Positions 17,732 to 24,328 of a DNA stretch of 64,000 bases are shown one piece after another. The notes beneath the pieces are model-generated. The model was given only the letters and a program-made list of their open reading frames with translations, was not told the DNA's origin and made no database searches. The translations under genes and the position numbers were made by a program. This stretch comes from Cyanobacteria bacterium SZAS-4 (GTDB taxonomy: Bacteria > Cyanobacteriota > Vampirovibrionia > Obscuribacterales > Obscuribacteraceae). Position 1 is the stretch's first letter; every line of letters starts with the position of its first letter. The DNA lies in NCBI GenBank assembly GCA_018266255.1, contig JAFEAT010000010.1, forward strand, positions 186,001-250,000, given 5' to 3'.

Positions 17732-17873
17732 AGCCTGTGCTCTAACAGAATGAGCATACACCCGCTATTCACGGAGAGGTCGAAGGTTCGAATCCTTCCA
17801 AGGATGTATGTCCTTGTAGCTCAGGGGACAGAGCGCTTTAATCTGCTCTTGCAACTCGCACAGGCAAACTTTT
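17732..17873 (+). ncRNA. Y-RNA-like small RNA B with permuted tRNA mimic
   Basis: Terminal helix GCCTGTGC (17733-17740)/GCACAGGC (17858-17865). Internal loop TCTAACAGAA facing TGCAACTC, then GAGC (17752-17755)/GCTC (17845-17848) and ATACA. The apex is tRNA-like in permuted order: variable-type GGAGAGGTC; T arm GAAGG-TTCGAAT-CCTTC (17782-17798); acceptor-like helix CAAGGAT/GTCCTTG (17799-17805/17810-17816, one G-U) closed by a GTAT loop; TA in the place of U8-A9; D arm GCTC-AGGGGACA-GAGC (17819-17834) with the GG needed for D-loop/T-loop contact. It cannot be a normal tRNA because the acceptor end is closed and no anticodon arm joins the halves. A short U-run (TTTT) follows at 17870-17873. Known bacterial Y RNAs use such a mimic to bind effectors. 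Confidence 0.85.
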
Positions 17874-17914
17874 GAAGTTCAGTACAACTAAGCTACGAGT
17901 GTAGGAGGTGCGCC

Positions 17915-18175
17915 ATGAGCACTAACGATCCAACTACTTTATTCAATCTTGCAAACGACATCTCAACTTCGGCTGTGCTTCACCTGCGCTTCCAGGGACG
18001 TAGCCGCGACATCGCACTCGATGCTCTATCGGTAAATGCTGGCTCGCCAGATGCTGATGTGAAGCGAGCAGTTGCTCAATTTATCGATGCGTCACTGGCC
18101 GACCTCGATTACACTGTGATCGAACGCCATGCCAACGGTAATTTGACCCTGCGTCCTGAGGCTGTCTTCGGATGA
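17915..18175 (+). CDS. 86-aa protein of the E1-like operon (possible beta-grasp protein)
   Basis: 86 aa, ATG with AGGAGG and ideal spacing. I do not recognise the family. Predicted pattern: two strands (AVLHLRFQG, RSRDIALDAL), a helix (DADVKRAVAQFID), then two strands (YTVIERHANGNLTLRPEAVF), ending in Phe-Gly. Size, fold pattern, C-terminal Gly and co-operonic E1-like enzyme would suit a ubiquitin-like or sulphur-carrier-like protein, but the usual GG end is absent, so this is a hypothesis. The next gene overlaps by 4 nt (ATGA). RNA B ends 42 nt upstream. Confidence 0.7.
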   Translation: MSTNDPTTLFNLANDISTSAVLHLRFQGRSRDIALDALSVNAGSPDADVKRAVAQFIDASLADLDYTVIERHANGNLTLRPEAVFG

Positions 18176-19065
18176 CCCGAGATGAGAGGGAGAAAAAAAC
18201 ATCTCCCTCTCACCTGGACCCACTCGCAATGATCAATCGACTTGCGGCGGAAGAAGAACGCGTTCTTTCTCGCTCGTTCGTTGCACCGGTTGTGCGTGGG
18301 CAGCAAGTATCAGTGCGGGTTGAAGGCATCGCTTATACGATGTCAGTCACCGATCGAAATTTCGAAGGGTGGGCAATTCTCAAATCTAGCTCGCCCAAGA
18401 AAGCAACTGTATGTGGTGCACCTACTTTAGAGCAGATTAAAAACTACTTGCAGTTGCTGCCAAGATTTCGATTGATTCTTCTTGAAGAATTCGACAACCA
18501 GCTCTGGTCATTGCAGGCTTATAATGCCGATTCTCGAGCACAGATAAGCGGACCTATTTCGATTAAATTGGCACAGCGTCCGAGTAGATTTGAAACAGTC
18601 TGCGCTCGTTTTGATGGAACGAGTTTTTGGTACGAGTCGGCAGATCGTCGGCGTGATCCAGCTGTTGCACAAGCTCTGAGAGAGGCTTTGCAAGCAGATG
18701 TATCACCTGAAAGTTTGCATGTTCTTGGCGCTGTACCGCAAGAAAAACTGGCTTATCGCATGCTCTGGATTCGAAAGCATCCAGAGTTTGCAGGTAGTGT
18801 TCCCCGTGCTCCCCAATCAGATTTGCAACGGATCGAAGGTGCTCTCAATCATGCCGGTGCTCAATTGGACGGCTTCTGGAGTGAGGGTGCTGACCGCGTT
18901 TCAGTCAGATATGTGGTGGATGGTAATACACACGTTTCAAGTATTCGACCAAGCGATTTATCAGTTATCAGCGCTGGTATTTGCTTATCTGGAATGGACC
19001 AGAACTTCGATTTGACCAGCCTGGTTGGCGTGATGCGAGAAAGTGGGTACGATGATGACTATTGA
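18172..19065 (+). CDS. Unknown protein, middle gene of the E1-like operon
   Basis: 297 aa; no family recognised. The N-terminal ~40 residues are charged. Residues ~45-160 look like a beta-rich domain (VSVRVEGIAYTMSV, FRLILLEEFDNQLWSLQAYN, ISIKLAQRPSRFETV). Residues ~185-290 are alpha/beta with SDLQRIEGALNHAGAQLDGF and VSVRYVVDGNTHVSSI. Cysteines at about residues 83, 143 and 268 could be tested as E2-like catalytic residues, but no E2, JAB or kinase motif is visible. No signal peptide or membrane segment. Start is translationally coupled to the 86-aa gene; the E1-like gene begins 21 nt after the stop. Confidence 0.65.
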   Translation: MTRDEREKKTSPSHLDPLAMINRLAAEEERVLSRSFVAPVVRGQQVSVRVEGIAYTMSVTDRNFEGWAILKSSSPKKATVCGAPTLEQIKNYLQLLPRFRLILLEEFDNQLWSLQAYNADSRAQISGPISIKLAQRPSRFETVCARFDGTSFWYESADRRRDPAVAQALREALQADVSPESLHVLGAVPQEKLAYRMLWIRKHPEFAGSVPRAPQSDLQRIEGALNHAGAQLDGFWSEGADRVSVRYVVDGNTHVSSIRPSDLSVISAGICLSGMDQNFDLTSLVGVMRESGYDDDY

Positions 19066-19086
19066 GATTCGACCGGAGATTTGACG

Positions 19087-19725
19087 ATGCCGAACAAATT
19101 GCACCACGAGCAATTACTACGCGGAGCTGACGCTATGAAAAAGCTTGCGTCAGTTAAAATTGCGATTTGCGGCGCCGGTGCAATTGGTTCGAACCTGGCA
19201 GTCAACCTTGCTCGCATGGGTGTGACCAGTTTGACTGTAATTGATAAGGATCGCGTCGAAGAACATAACATCGGCACACAAGTGTTCGGTGTCGATGACA
19301 TTGGAGGAAGAAAATCCGAATGTTTGCGCAACTTGATTCACCGCGAAGTCGGCGAAGAAATTGTGTCTGTGGCGCAGGAGCTGACAGAGAAGAACTGCAC
19401 CAAGTTGCTGAGCGGATACGACTTGATCGTCGATGCGTTTGATAATTCAATCAGCCGCAAACTTGTTTTTGATGAAGCTAATCGTTCGCAATATGCCTGT
19501 GTTCATGCGGGATTGAATGGCTCGTATGGACAGGTGCAGTGGAATGAATTTTATACAGTTCCGAGCGATGCTAATGATGACGTCTGTGATTATCCGTTAG
19601 CGCGCAATTTGATTTTGATAGTGGTTGCGTTAACCAGCGAAGCAGTCGTTCGCTACTGTTTGAGTGCCGAACGGAAGAACCTTTCGATTACGCTTGAGGA
19701 TCTGTCCGTCAACATTGATAGCTAA
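19087..19725 (+). CDS. ThiF/E1-like adenylating enzyme
   Basis: 212 aa, a compact E1-superfamily domain. These enzymes bind ATP and adenylate the C-terminus of a ubiquitin-like or sulphur-carrier protein. Seen: LLRGADAMKKL helix (the Arg typically contacts ATP), nucleotide loop ICGAGAIGSNLAVNLARMG, the acidic LTVIDKDRVEEHNIGTQVFG segment and GGRKSE, and VDAFDNSISRK with the catalytic-type Asp. The usual NLNRQ Arg finger is replaced by NIGTQ, and the CxxC zinc pairs of MoeB/ThiF are absent, so it is a divergent member. A Cys occurs in QYACVHAG and DDVCDYP. ATG 19087 has GGAG 8 nt upstream; TTG 19081 is less likely. Confidence 0.85.
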   Translation: MPNKLHHEQLLRGADAMKKLASVKIAICGAGAIGSNLAVNLARMGVTSLTVIDKDRVEEHNIGTQVFGVDDIGGRKSECLRNLIHREVGEEIVSVAQELTEKNCTKLLSGYDLIVDAFDNSISRKLVFDEANRSQYACVHAGLNGSYGQVQWNEFYTVPSDANDDVCDYPLARNLILIVVALTSEAVVRYCLSAERKNLSITLEDLSVNIDS

Positions 19726-19758
19726 CTGTTGGCTATTAGTATTTTGCGCAACAAGCAA

Positions 19759-19788
19759 AATGCCATCACCTGAAGGGTAATGGCATCA
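19759..19788. terminator. Bidirectional terminator-like hairpin
   Basis: ATGCCAT and ATGGCAT enclose CACC-TGAA-GGGT, giving a ~10-bp hairpin between the converging E1-like gene and the Thr-rich secreted gene. Flanked by A-rich sequence upstream (AAGCAAA), which gives a U-rich stretch in the minus-strand transcript. Confidence 0.6.
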
Positions 19789-19818
19789 TGACAAAGGTTA
19801 TTGCTAGTCGAAACCGGT

Positions 19819-20133
19819 TTAGTTTTCTGTGTGCACTTTAGTAGTGGTCGATTCTACTGCGCCAGGAACTGCCTCAGTAGTGGTTGTTTTGGTTTTTACT
19901 TTGCCGACTGGTGTGTTGGCTTTGGTTTTGATCGTTGTTTGCTTGACCGATGGAGCAGCAACCTGTGTAGTGGTCGATGTCGAAGTCGAGCTTGTCGATG
20001 GGATTGGATCTGGAGTTGATGTGGTGGTTGAAGATGCGTGCTCTTCATGCACAGTGGTGTCAGCTAGAACTGGCATACCGACTGCAAAGCAGACGCCTAC
20101 AGCAGCTGCCAAAAATTTCTGAACTTTAGTCAT
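19819..20133 (-). CDS. Secreted Thr/Ser-rich low-complexity protein
   Basis: 104 aa. Signal peptide MTKVQKFLAAAVGVCFAVGM with cleavage near VLADT. The mature part is almost only Thr, Ser, Val, Lys and Pro (SSTTTSTPDPIPSTSSTSTS and KTKTTTTEAV), with no fold prediction possible; an extended, perhaps glycosylated envelope protein is plausible. A GAGGAG ribosome binding site lies 7 nt before the ATG. Confidence 0.65.
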   Translation of the reverse strand: MTKVQKFLAAAVGVCFAVGMPVLADTTVHEEHASSTTTSTPDPIPSTSSTSTSTTTQVAAPSVKQTTIKTKANTPVGKVKTKTTTTEAVPGAVESTTTKVHTEN

Positions 20134-20281
20134 TGTGTTTCTCCTCAGTAACTAAATAATTGGTTGAGTCAGATCGCAAGATCGATTGATGCATTCACCA
20201 ACGCGCTCAACACTTCCTTTTACTTTGAGTTTTCACTATAGATCAGATATCGCTCGATGTGCCTGTTTGACTGGCTTTGCT

Positions 20282-20403
20282 AACGTAATGTAACTGAAAG
20301 GCTACAGCTAGTTTGTATACTTTCAGTTACGTTGGACTGTCGCGCTTCTGTAAAATCCGTTCCAGCGAGCCTTTCAATTGTTGCATTCTATGAGTTACGT
20401 TGG
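20282..20403. promoter_or_regulatory. Cluster of AGTTACGTT-type repeats, operator candidate
   Basis: GTAACTGAAAG (20290-20300) and CTTTCAGTTAC (20320-20330) are a perfect 11-bp inverted repeat 19 nt apart. AGTTACGTTGG occurs directly at 20325-20335 and again at 20393-20403, and an inverted partial copy (AACGTAATGTAACT) begins at 20283. The spacing suggests an operator array in the region between the divergent secreted-protein gene and the Pro/Gln-rich gene. Regulator unknown. Confidence 0.45.
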
Positions 20404-20431
20404 CGACGTTTACTTTCGGATACATTTAGAG

Positions 20432-20491
20432 GCCTGGTATTTAGACCTTGAGAGTTAAAATCCGGCGCTCAACTCGTGCAGGCAAAATTTT
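20432..20491 (+). ncRNA. Possible degenerate Y-RNA-like element E
   Basis: The 3' part GCTCAACTCGTGCAGGC followed by AAAATTTT resembles the 3' strand of RNA B (GCTC, AACTC, CAGGC, AAACTTTT) with 4 nt missing. GCCTG at 20432-20436 can pair with CAGGC at 20479-20483, only 5 bp, and TTTAGACCTTGAG resembles the 5' internal loop. No good promoter lies upstream. It may be a decayed or minimal copy, or chance. Confidence 0.25.
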
Positions 20492-20592
20492 ACGAGTAGA
20501 CTCCAAGAAACCGCGATATTTCAGGTCTACGGCGGTTGCATCGCTGGTCTTTTGGGCAGATTGAATGTAGGCAGTAAAAGGATAGGCGGTCA

Positions 20593-22113
20593 ATGACTGA
20601 CGATAAGTACCGTGGCGGTGGCTCAGACCCCCTATCTAAACGCATCCTGAATTCGATCAAACCCTTTAGCGGTGAGCAGACTTCTAAGTGGCTAGCAGCG
20701 CTGAGCACTGACGCAGTCAAAGATTCCGTCGTCATCAAAAACGATTCTGATCCGAATCAAGAGCCTCCTCGGTCAATGGCCGCTTGGGTTGACGGACTTT
20801 TCGATCACTTTCAGCGATACGCTTACGATTTTAGCGGTATGTGCAATGAGCCTGAACTGCAGGTCAGTTGCACCCGACCGACCTTGCAAGAGCCGAAGGG
20901 TCCAGGACCAGATACCTCGGTGATCTCGCTTGGCTATCTGTCTACTCATCAGTGGGCACTGGTTGTGCGCGGTGAATTTTTTCGGATTCAAGTTTATGTT
21001 GTGCCGGTAGGAGTTCTGATGGGCTTCAAGGCTCGCCATGAAGAGTTTCCGCTATACATGGAAATGACCGCTGCTCAAGCTGCAAGAAATAAGATTAATT
21101 GGATGCTTGATGGACAGCCTGTGTCCATGGATCAAGCTTCCGCTATCGCCAAAAGATTGTTTGCGCACTTGATCATGGTAGCTCGCGGCGAGGCAAGCGA
21201 TTCCGACAAATTTTCGCTCAATCAAAAGCCACCCGTCGCGCCAGATTCCTCGCAGCCTGCACGTCCAAAATCCTTTGGTGGAGGCACCGGCAATAAAATC
21301 GAGTTGCTCAAGCCCGAGTGGCTGCTAGAGGAAAACCCTCGGTCGCCTGGAATGCGACCCCAATCGCCGCTGCCCCTTCAGCCGCCGTCCGGTCCATTGC
21401 CCTCAAAGCCTGTGGCGCCGCCTTCGGGTCCGCTGCCATCACAACCGCTGCCGCAAGCCCCGCTTCAGGCACCGCAGCCATTTTTGCAGCAGATGCCGCA
21501 ACAGTCGCAGATGCAGCAATCTCAATCCCAGCCGCTTCAGCAGCGACCTCAGCAACTTAATCAACAGCCTCAATACCCGCAGCATCCGCAATCGATGCAG
21601 TCGCAGTCTATGCCGTCACCCCAACAGAACAATCCGCAGCAGCAGTTCGGGCAGCCCCAGGGGCAGCGGCAGTATGGTCAACCACAATCTCGCCAATCGC
21701 AAGAGAGTCAAAGCCAGACCGGACCACAGCAATTCTTTGCCAATCAACAGCAGCAACAGCAGGCTTCGGGCGGAAATCCTTACGGCGGTCCGCAGGGATA
21801 CCCTGCTCCGACCATAAGTTCAGTCAATGCTCCATCTCCGGCGCAGCAGGGGCAAATGCAAAATGCCGGTCAGCCTCGCTCGAATGTGCAGGATTTGTTG
21901 CAGCAAAATTTGGTTCTTGTTTTGAATGAGTGCAATCAGTTTGCTGGTGCTATCGACCGGCAACTTGAGTTACTAACTCCGATTGGAGTCAAGTCTATTC
22001 AAGATCAAGACATGCAAACCGCGTCTGAAATAATGCAGCGTGCAAAACGACTTAAAGCTTTGCTTGATGCTGTTGTCACTTTTACTGATGAATGGAAAAA
22101 CAGTTCAAAATAA
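20593..22113 (+). CDS. Pro/Gln-rich protein, unknown function
   Basis: 506 aa, cytoplasmic by lack of signal peptide. Residues ~1-200 form a folded domain (MAAWVDGLFDHFQRYAYDFS, WALVVRGEFFRIQVYVVPVG, AQAARNKINWMLDG) of unknown family. Residues ~215-425 are a disordered Pro/Gln/Ser tract. The last ~80 residues are helical (VQDLLQQNLVLVLNECNQF, SEIMQRAKRLKALLDAVV). It lies between the E1-like operon and the Ro60-like gene in the same orientation as both. Disordered linkers between two interaction domains would fit a scaffold; no function is assigned. Confidence 0.7.
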   Translation: MTDDKYRGGGSDPLSKRILNSIKPFSGEQTSKWLAALSTDAVKDSVVIKNDSDPNQEPPRSMAAWVDGLFDHFQRYAYDFSGMCNEPELQVSCTRPTLQEPKGPGPDTSVISLGYLSTHQWALVVRGEFFRIQVYVVPVGVLMGFKARHEEFPLYMEMTAAQAARNKINWMLDGQPVSMDQASAIAKRLFAHLIMVARGEASDSDKFSLNQKPPVAPDSSQPARPKSFGGGTGNKIELLKPEWLLEENPRSPGMRPQSPLPLQPPSGPLPSKPVAPPSGPLPSQPLPQAPLQAPQPFLQQMPQQSQMQQSQSQPLQQRPQQLNQQPQYPQHPQSMQSQSMPSPQQNNPQQQFGQPQGQRQYGQPQSRQSQESQSQTGPQQFFANQQQQQQASGGNPYGGPQGYPAPTISSVNAPSPAQQGQMQNAGQPRSNVQDLLQQNLVLVLNECNQFAGAIDRQLELLTPIGVKSIQDQDMQTASEIMQRAKRLKALLDAVVTFTDEWKNSSK

Positions 22114-22169
22114 TTCTAAAATTTTGATGCCACCATCAGCAGTGCGATCATTAATTCGCTAAATAACTG

Positions 22170-22198
22170 ATGACAACTAATTGTGTTTTGTATATAAT
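22170..22198 (+). promoter_or_regulatory. Sigma70-type promoter of Y-RNA-like gene C
   Basis: ATGACA (22170-22175, 5/6 match), 17-nt spacer, TATAAT (22193-22198), then 7 nt to the conserved AGCCTG of RNA C. Same geometry as the promoters of A and B. Confidence 0.8.
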
Positions 22199-22205
22199 TC
22201 GAATT

Positions 22206-22350
22206 AGCCTGTGCTTTAACAGTGAGAGCTTACAAACATGATTCGTCTTCAACGAATTTCGGCTCATAACCGACTCAGGAGGATGATCCTCCGCCATCGC
22301 TATACCTGAGGTTAGCGGCTCAGAAACAGCTCTTTCAACTTGCACAGGCC
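22206..22350 (+). ncRNA. Y-RNA-like small RNA C
   Basis: Terminal helix GCCTGTGC (22207-22214)/GCACAGGC (22342-22349). Internal loop TTTAACAGTG facing TTCAACTT, then AGAGC (22225-22229)/GCTCT (22329-22333) and the TTACA motif. The apex is larger than in A or B: hairpin ATTCGT-CTTCA-ACGAAT, a T-arm-like TCGG-CTCATAA-CCGA with a 7-nt loop, and a helix CTCAGG (22274-22279)/CCTGAG (22305-22310) in the acceptor position that alternatively folds as GGAGGA-TGA-TCCTCC. The D-arm region (TTAGCGGCTCAG) is not canonical. It lies 490 nt before the Ro60-like start codon. Confidence 0.75.
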
Positions 22351-22423
22351 GATCATTTGACGACACCGAGTAGAGGAATGGGACATAATGCCAGAATATT
22401 ATCCTCGGTGGGTCATGCCGCTA

Positions 22424-22515
22424 AGTCTGTATCCTGACCGCCGGAGCGTACATACAACGGTCTAAAAAACCTTTCGGTTAACGCCGCTCTTGCAACTTGT
22501 ACAGACCCAATTTTT
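22424..22515 (+). ncRNA. Y-RNA-like small RNA D (minimal form)
   Basis: Terminal helix GTCTGTAT (22425-22432)/GTACAGAC (22499-22506; last pair U-G). Internal loop of 10 nt (CCTGACCGCC) facing 8 nt (TGCAACTT), then GGAGC (22443-22447)/GCTCT (22486-22490) and GTACA. The apex is short, with only AACC-TTTC-GGTT as a hairpin, so it lacks a tRNA-like module. A TTTTT run follows the helix. No promoter with the A/B/C geometry is present; it may come from a C-D transcript or the Ro60-like mRNA leader. Confidence 0.7.
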
Positions 22516-22693
22516 AAATTGAATACTCCTAAAACTTTCTTCTTTGAAGTTAGATCTTTTCTGCTCCAGCTGCATAAACAGCTGAGAGAAAAAGTGGAAA
22601 CCCGGTAGGACAGGAATCCCCAGATGCATGCTCTGGCTTGCATCTACTAAGGTAGTGAATTCGTTGCGGCTACGAGAGCTCGCAAGGTGAAAC

Positions 22694-24199
22694 ATGTTCG
22701 ATCATCTGTTACGAAATCCAATTACATCTGAACAAGACTACAGATTGAGTATCTTGAATGCTCTTCTGCGTACGCCTCACCGTGATGTGGCGCCGTACAT
22801 TCCTTTGTTTCAGCACGTACACGAGAACGATCCGCTGTTCTTCGGACATCTCGCTGCATGGTATTTCGATAACGGATCTGTGCACGATTTGAAACAACTT
22901 TTTGTTGCGTTCATGGCTACTTCTAAGTTCTCTGACGAGTACAGAGACAGTGGTCTGCGCATGCTCGAAAAGATGCCACCATATCAAGTCGAACGTGTTG
23001 TGCGTGTTGTAAAAGGGCACCGCAACGGTAAAGATTACGTTCCAGGTATTGTTGCGTCTGTTCCACGTTCTCTTCGTAGTGCTGTAAAGGACTATTTAGA
23101 TGAACGTGAACGCGATCAAAAAGCGTTTGATTCAGCTGCACTGCACGCGCGTAAATCGCTGAAAACTTTGTATGCTTCATTGCGTATCAAGCCAGGCGAC
23201 TACGCTCAGAAAGTGCTGTTCGATGAGAAGCCACCTGAAGAAAGCCGATTGTTCACTCTGAAGAAAATCGCTGCTTGCAGCGACGCTTCAGAACAAGCTC
23301 GTTTGATTGTGGAAAATAGAATTCCATATAAAATTGCTTCGTCTGTGGTTAAAAACATGACTCCGGCTGCACTTGTTGCAATCGTTTCGGTCATGACACC
23401 ACAAGAAGTAATCAACAACCTTGCGAGTTTAAAAAAACGCGGCGCCATGGGCAATGTTGATTTGCGCAAGTTGATCGAGTCTAAGCTCGAAAGTGCTAAG
23501 TCAGATAAGCGCGTGTCAGCATTGAAAACTCGACAAGCAATCAAGGCTGCAGATTTAGATGATGAAATGGTCAGCAAGGTGGAGGCTGTAGGTGACCAAC
23601 AAATCAAAGCCAAAGGCAGAATCAAAAAGTCTACTGCATTGTTAGTCGACAAGAGTGGTTCTATGGATGAAGCGATCGAAGTTGGGAAACAAGTCGCGAG
23701 CCTGGTTGCACCTATCTGCGAAGCTGATTTGTATGTTTATGCTTTTGACAGTATGGGCTACGAAATCAAAGCCAAGGGCGCTGAATTGTCCGACTGGGAA
23801 AAAGCGTTCCAGGGCATCAAAGCTGGTGGCAACACATCGTGCGGTATCGCAGTGGAAATGCTGCGCCGCAGCAATCGCAAGGTCGAGCAAATCGTCATGA
23901 TCACTGATCAAGGCGACAACGCTCACCCTTTGTTTCCTGCAGCGATGAAAAGCTACGCTGAGTCGATGAACATCATGCCGAGCGTCATTATTGTGAACGT
24001 CGGTACGCATTCCGATACAGTCGAACGCGGCTTGAAAGGAATGGATGTCGAAGTCGACACATTCACATTCAAGGGTGACTATTACAGTTTGCCTAACTTG
24101 ATTCCGTTGCTTTGCAGCGGTACGAGAATGGAGCTGTTGATGGACATCATGAATTATGAACTGCCTCATCGACAAGAAAAGAAGCTCGTCACTGTTTAA
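22694..24199 (+). CDS. Ro60-like protein (TROVE-type HEAT ring + vWA domain)
   Basis: 501 aa, the size of Ro60/Rsr proteins. The N-terminal ~300 residues are helical repeats of TROVE type (DPLFFGHLAAWYFDNGSV, KQLFVAFMATSKFSDEYRDS, PYQVERVVRVVKG, NMTPAALVAIVSVMTPQEVI). The C-terminal vWA domain has an intact metal-binding MIDAS: Asp319-x-Ser-x-Ser (DKSGSMD), Thr381 (GGNTSCG) and an Asp in MITDQGDN. Ro proteins bind Y RNAs and misfolded RNAs and can gate exonucleases such as PNPase. Two Y-RNA-like genes lie immediately upstream in the same orientation, which strongly supports the assignment. ATG preceded by AAGGTG. The 178-nt leader contains further hairpins (CAGCTG-CATAAA-CAGCTG; AGATGCA/TGCATCT). 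Confidence 0.85.
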   Translation: MFDHLLRNPITSEQDYRLSILNALLRTPHRDVAPYIPLFQHVHENDPLFFGHLAAWYFDNGSVHDLKQLFVAFMATSKFSDEYRDSGLRMLEKMPPYQVERVVRVVKGHRNGKDYVPGIVASVPRSLRSAVKDYLDERERDQKAFDSAALHARKSLKTLYASLRIKPGDYAQKVLFDEKPPEESRLFTLKKIAACSDASEQARLIVENRIPYKIASSVVKNMTPAALVAIVSVMTPQEVINNLASLKKRGAMGNVDLRKLIESKLESAKSDKRVSALKTRQAIKAADLDDEMVSKVEAVGDQQIKAKGRIKKSTALLVDKSGSMDEAIEVGKQVASLVAPICEADLYVYAFDSMGYEIKAKGAELSDWEKAFQGIKAGGNTSCGIAVEMLRRSNRKVEQIVMITDQGDNAHPLFPAAMKSYAESMNIMPSVIIVNVGTHSDTVERGLKGMDVEVDTFTFKGDYYSLPNLIPLLCSGTRMELLMDIMNYELPHRQEKKLVTV

Positions 24200-24328
24200 C
24201 GAGAAATCTTTGCTTGTTGGCCTTTTTTAAAGTGTATTTGGGCGCTCCATCTCTTAGTCTTAAGGGGGCGGAAGTGTCCAGGTACGCTGGGCAGCTTCAT
24301 AGACTATCGTGAGATATCCGAAGTACAT

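Noticed and set aside
17772..17850. A functional split or permuted tRNA gene
   Set aside because: Permuted tRNA genes keep an anticodon arm and are matured at the acceptor ends. Here no anticodon stem joins the halves, the acceptor is closed by a 4-nt loop, and three sister elements share the outer Y-RNA-like frame but not the tRNA details.
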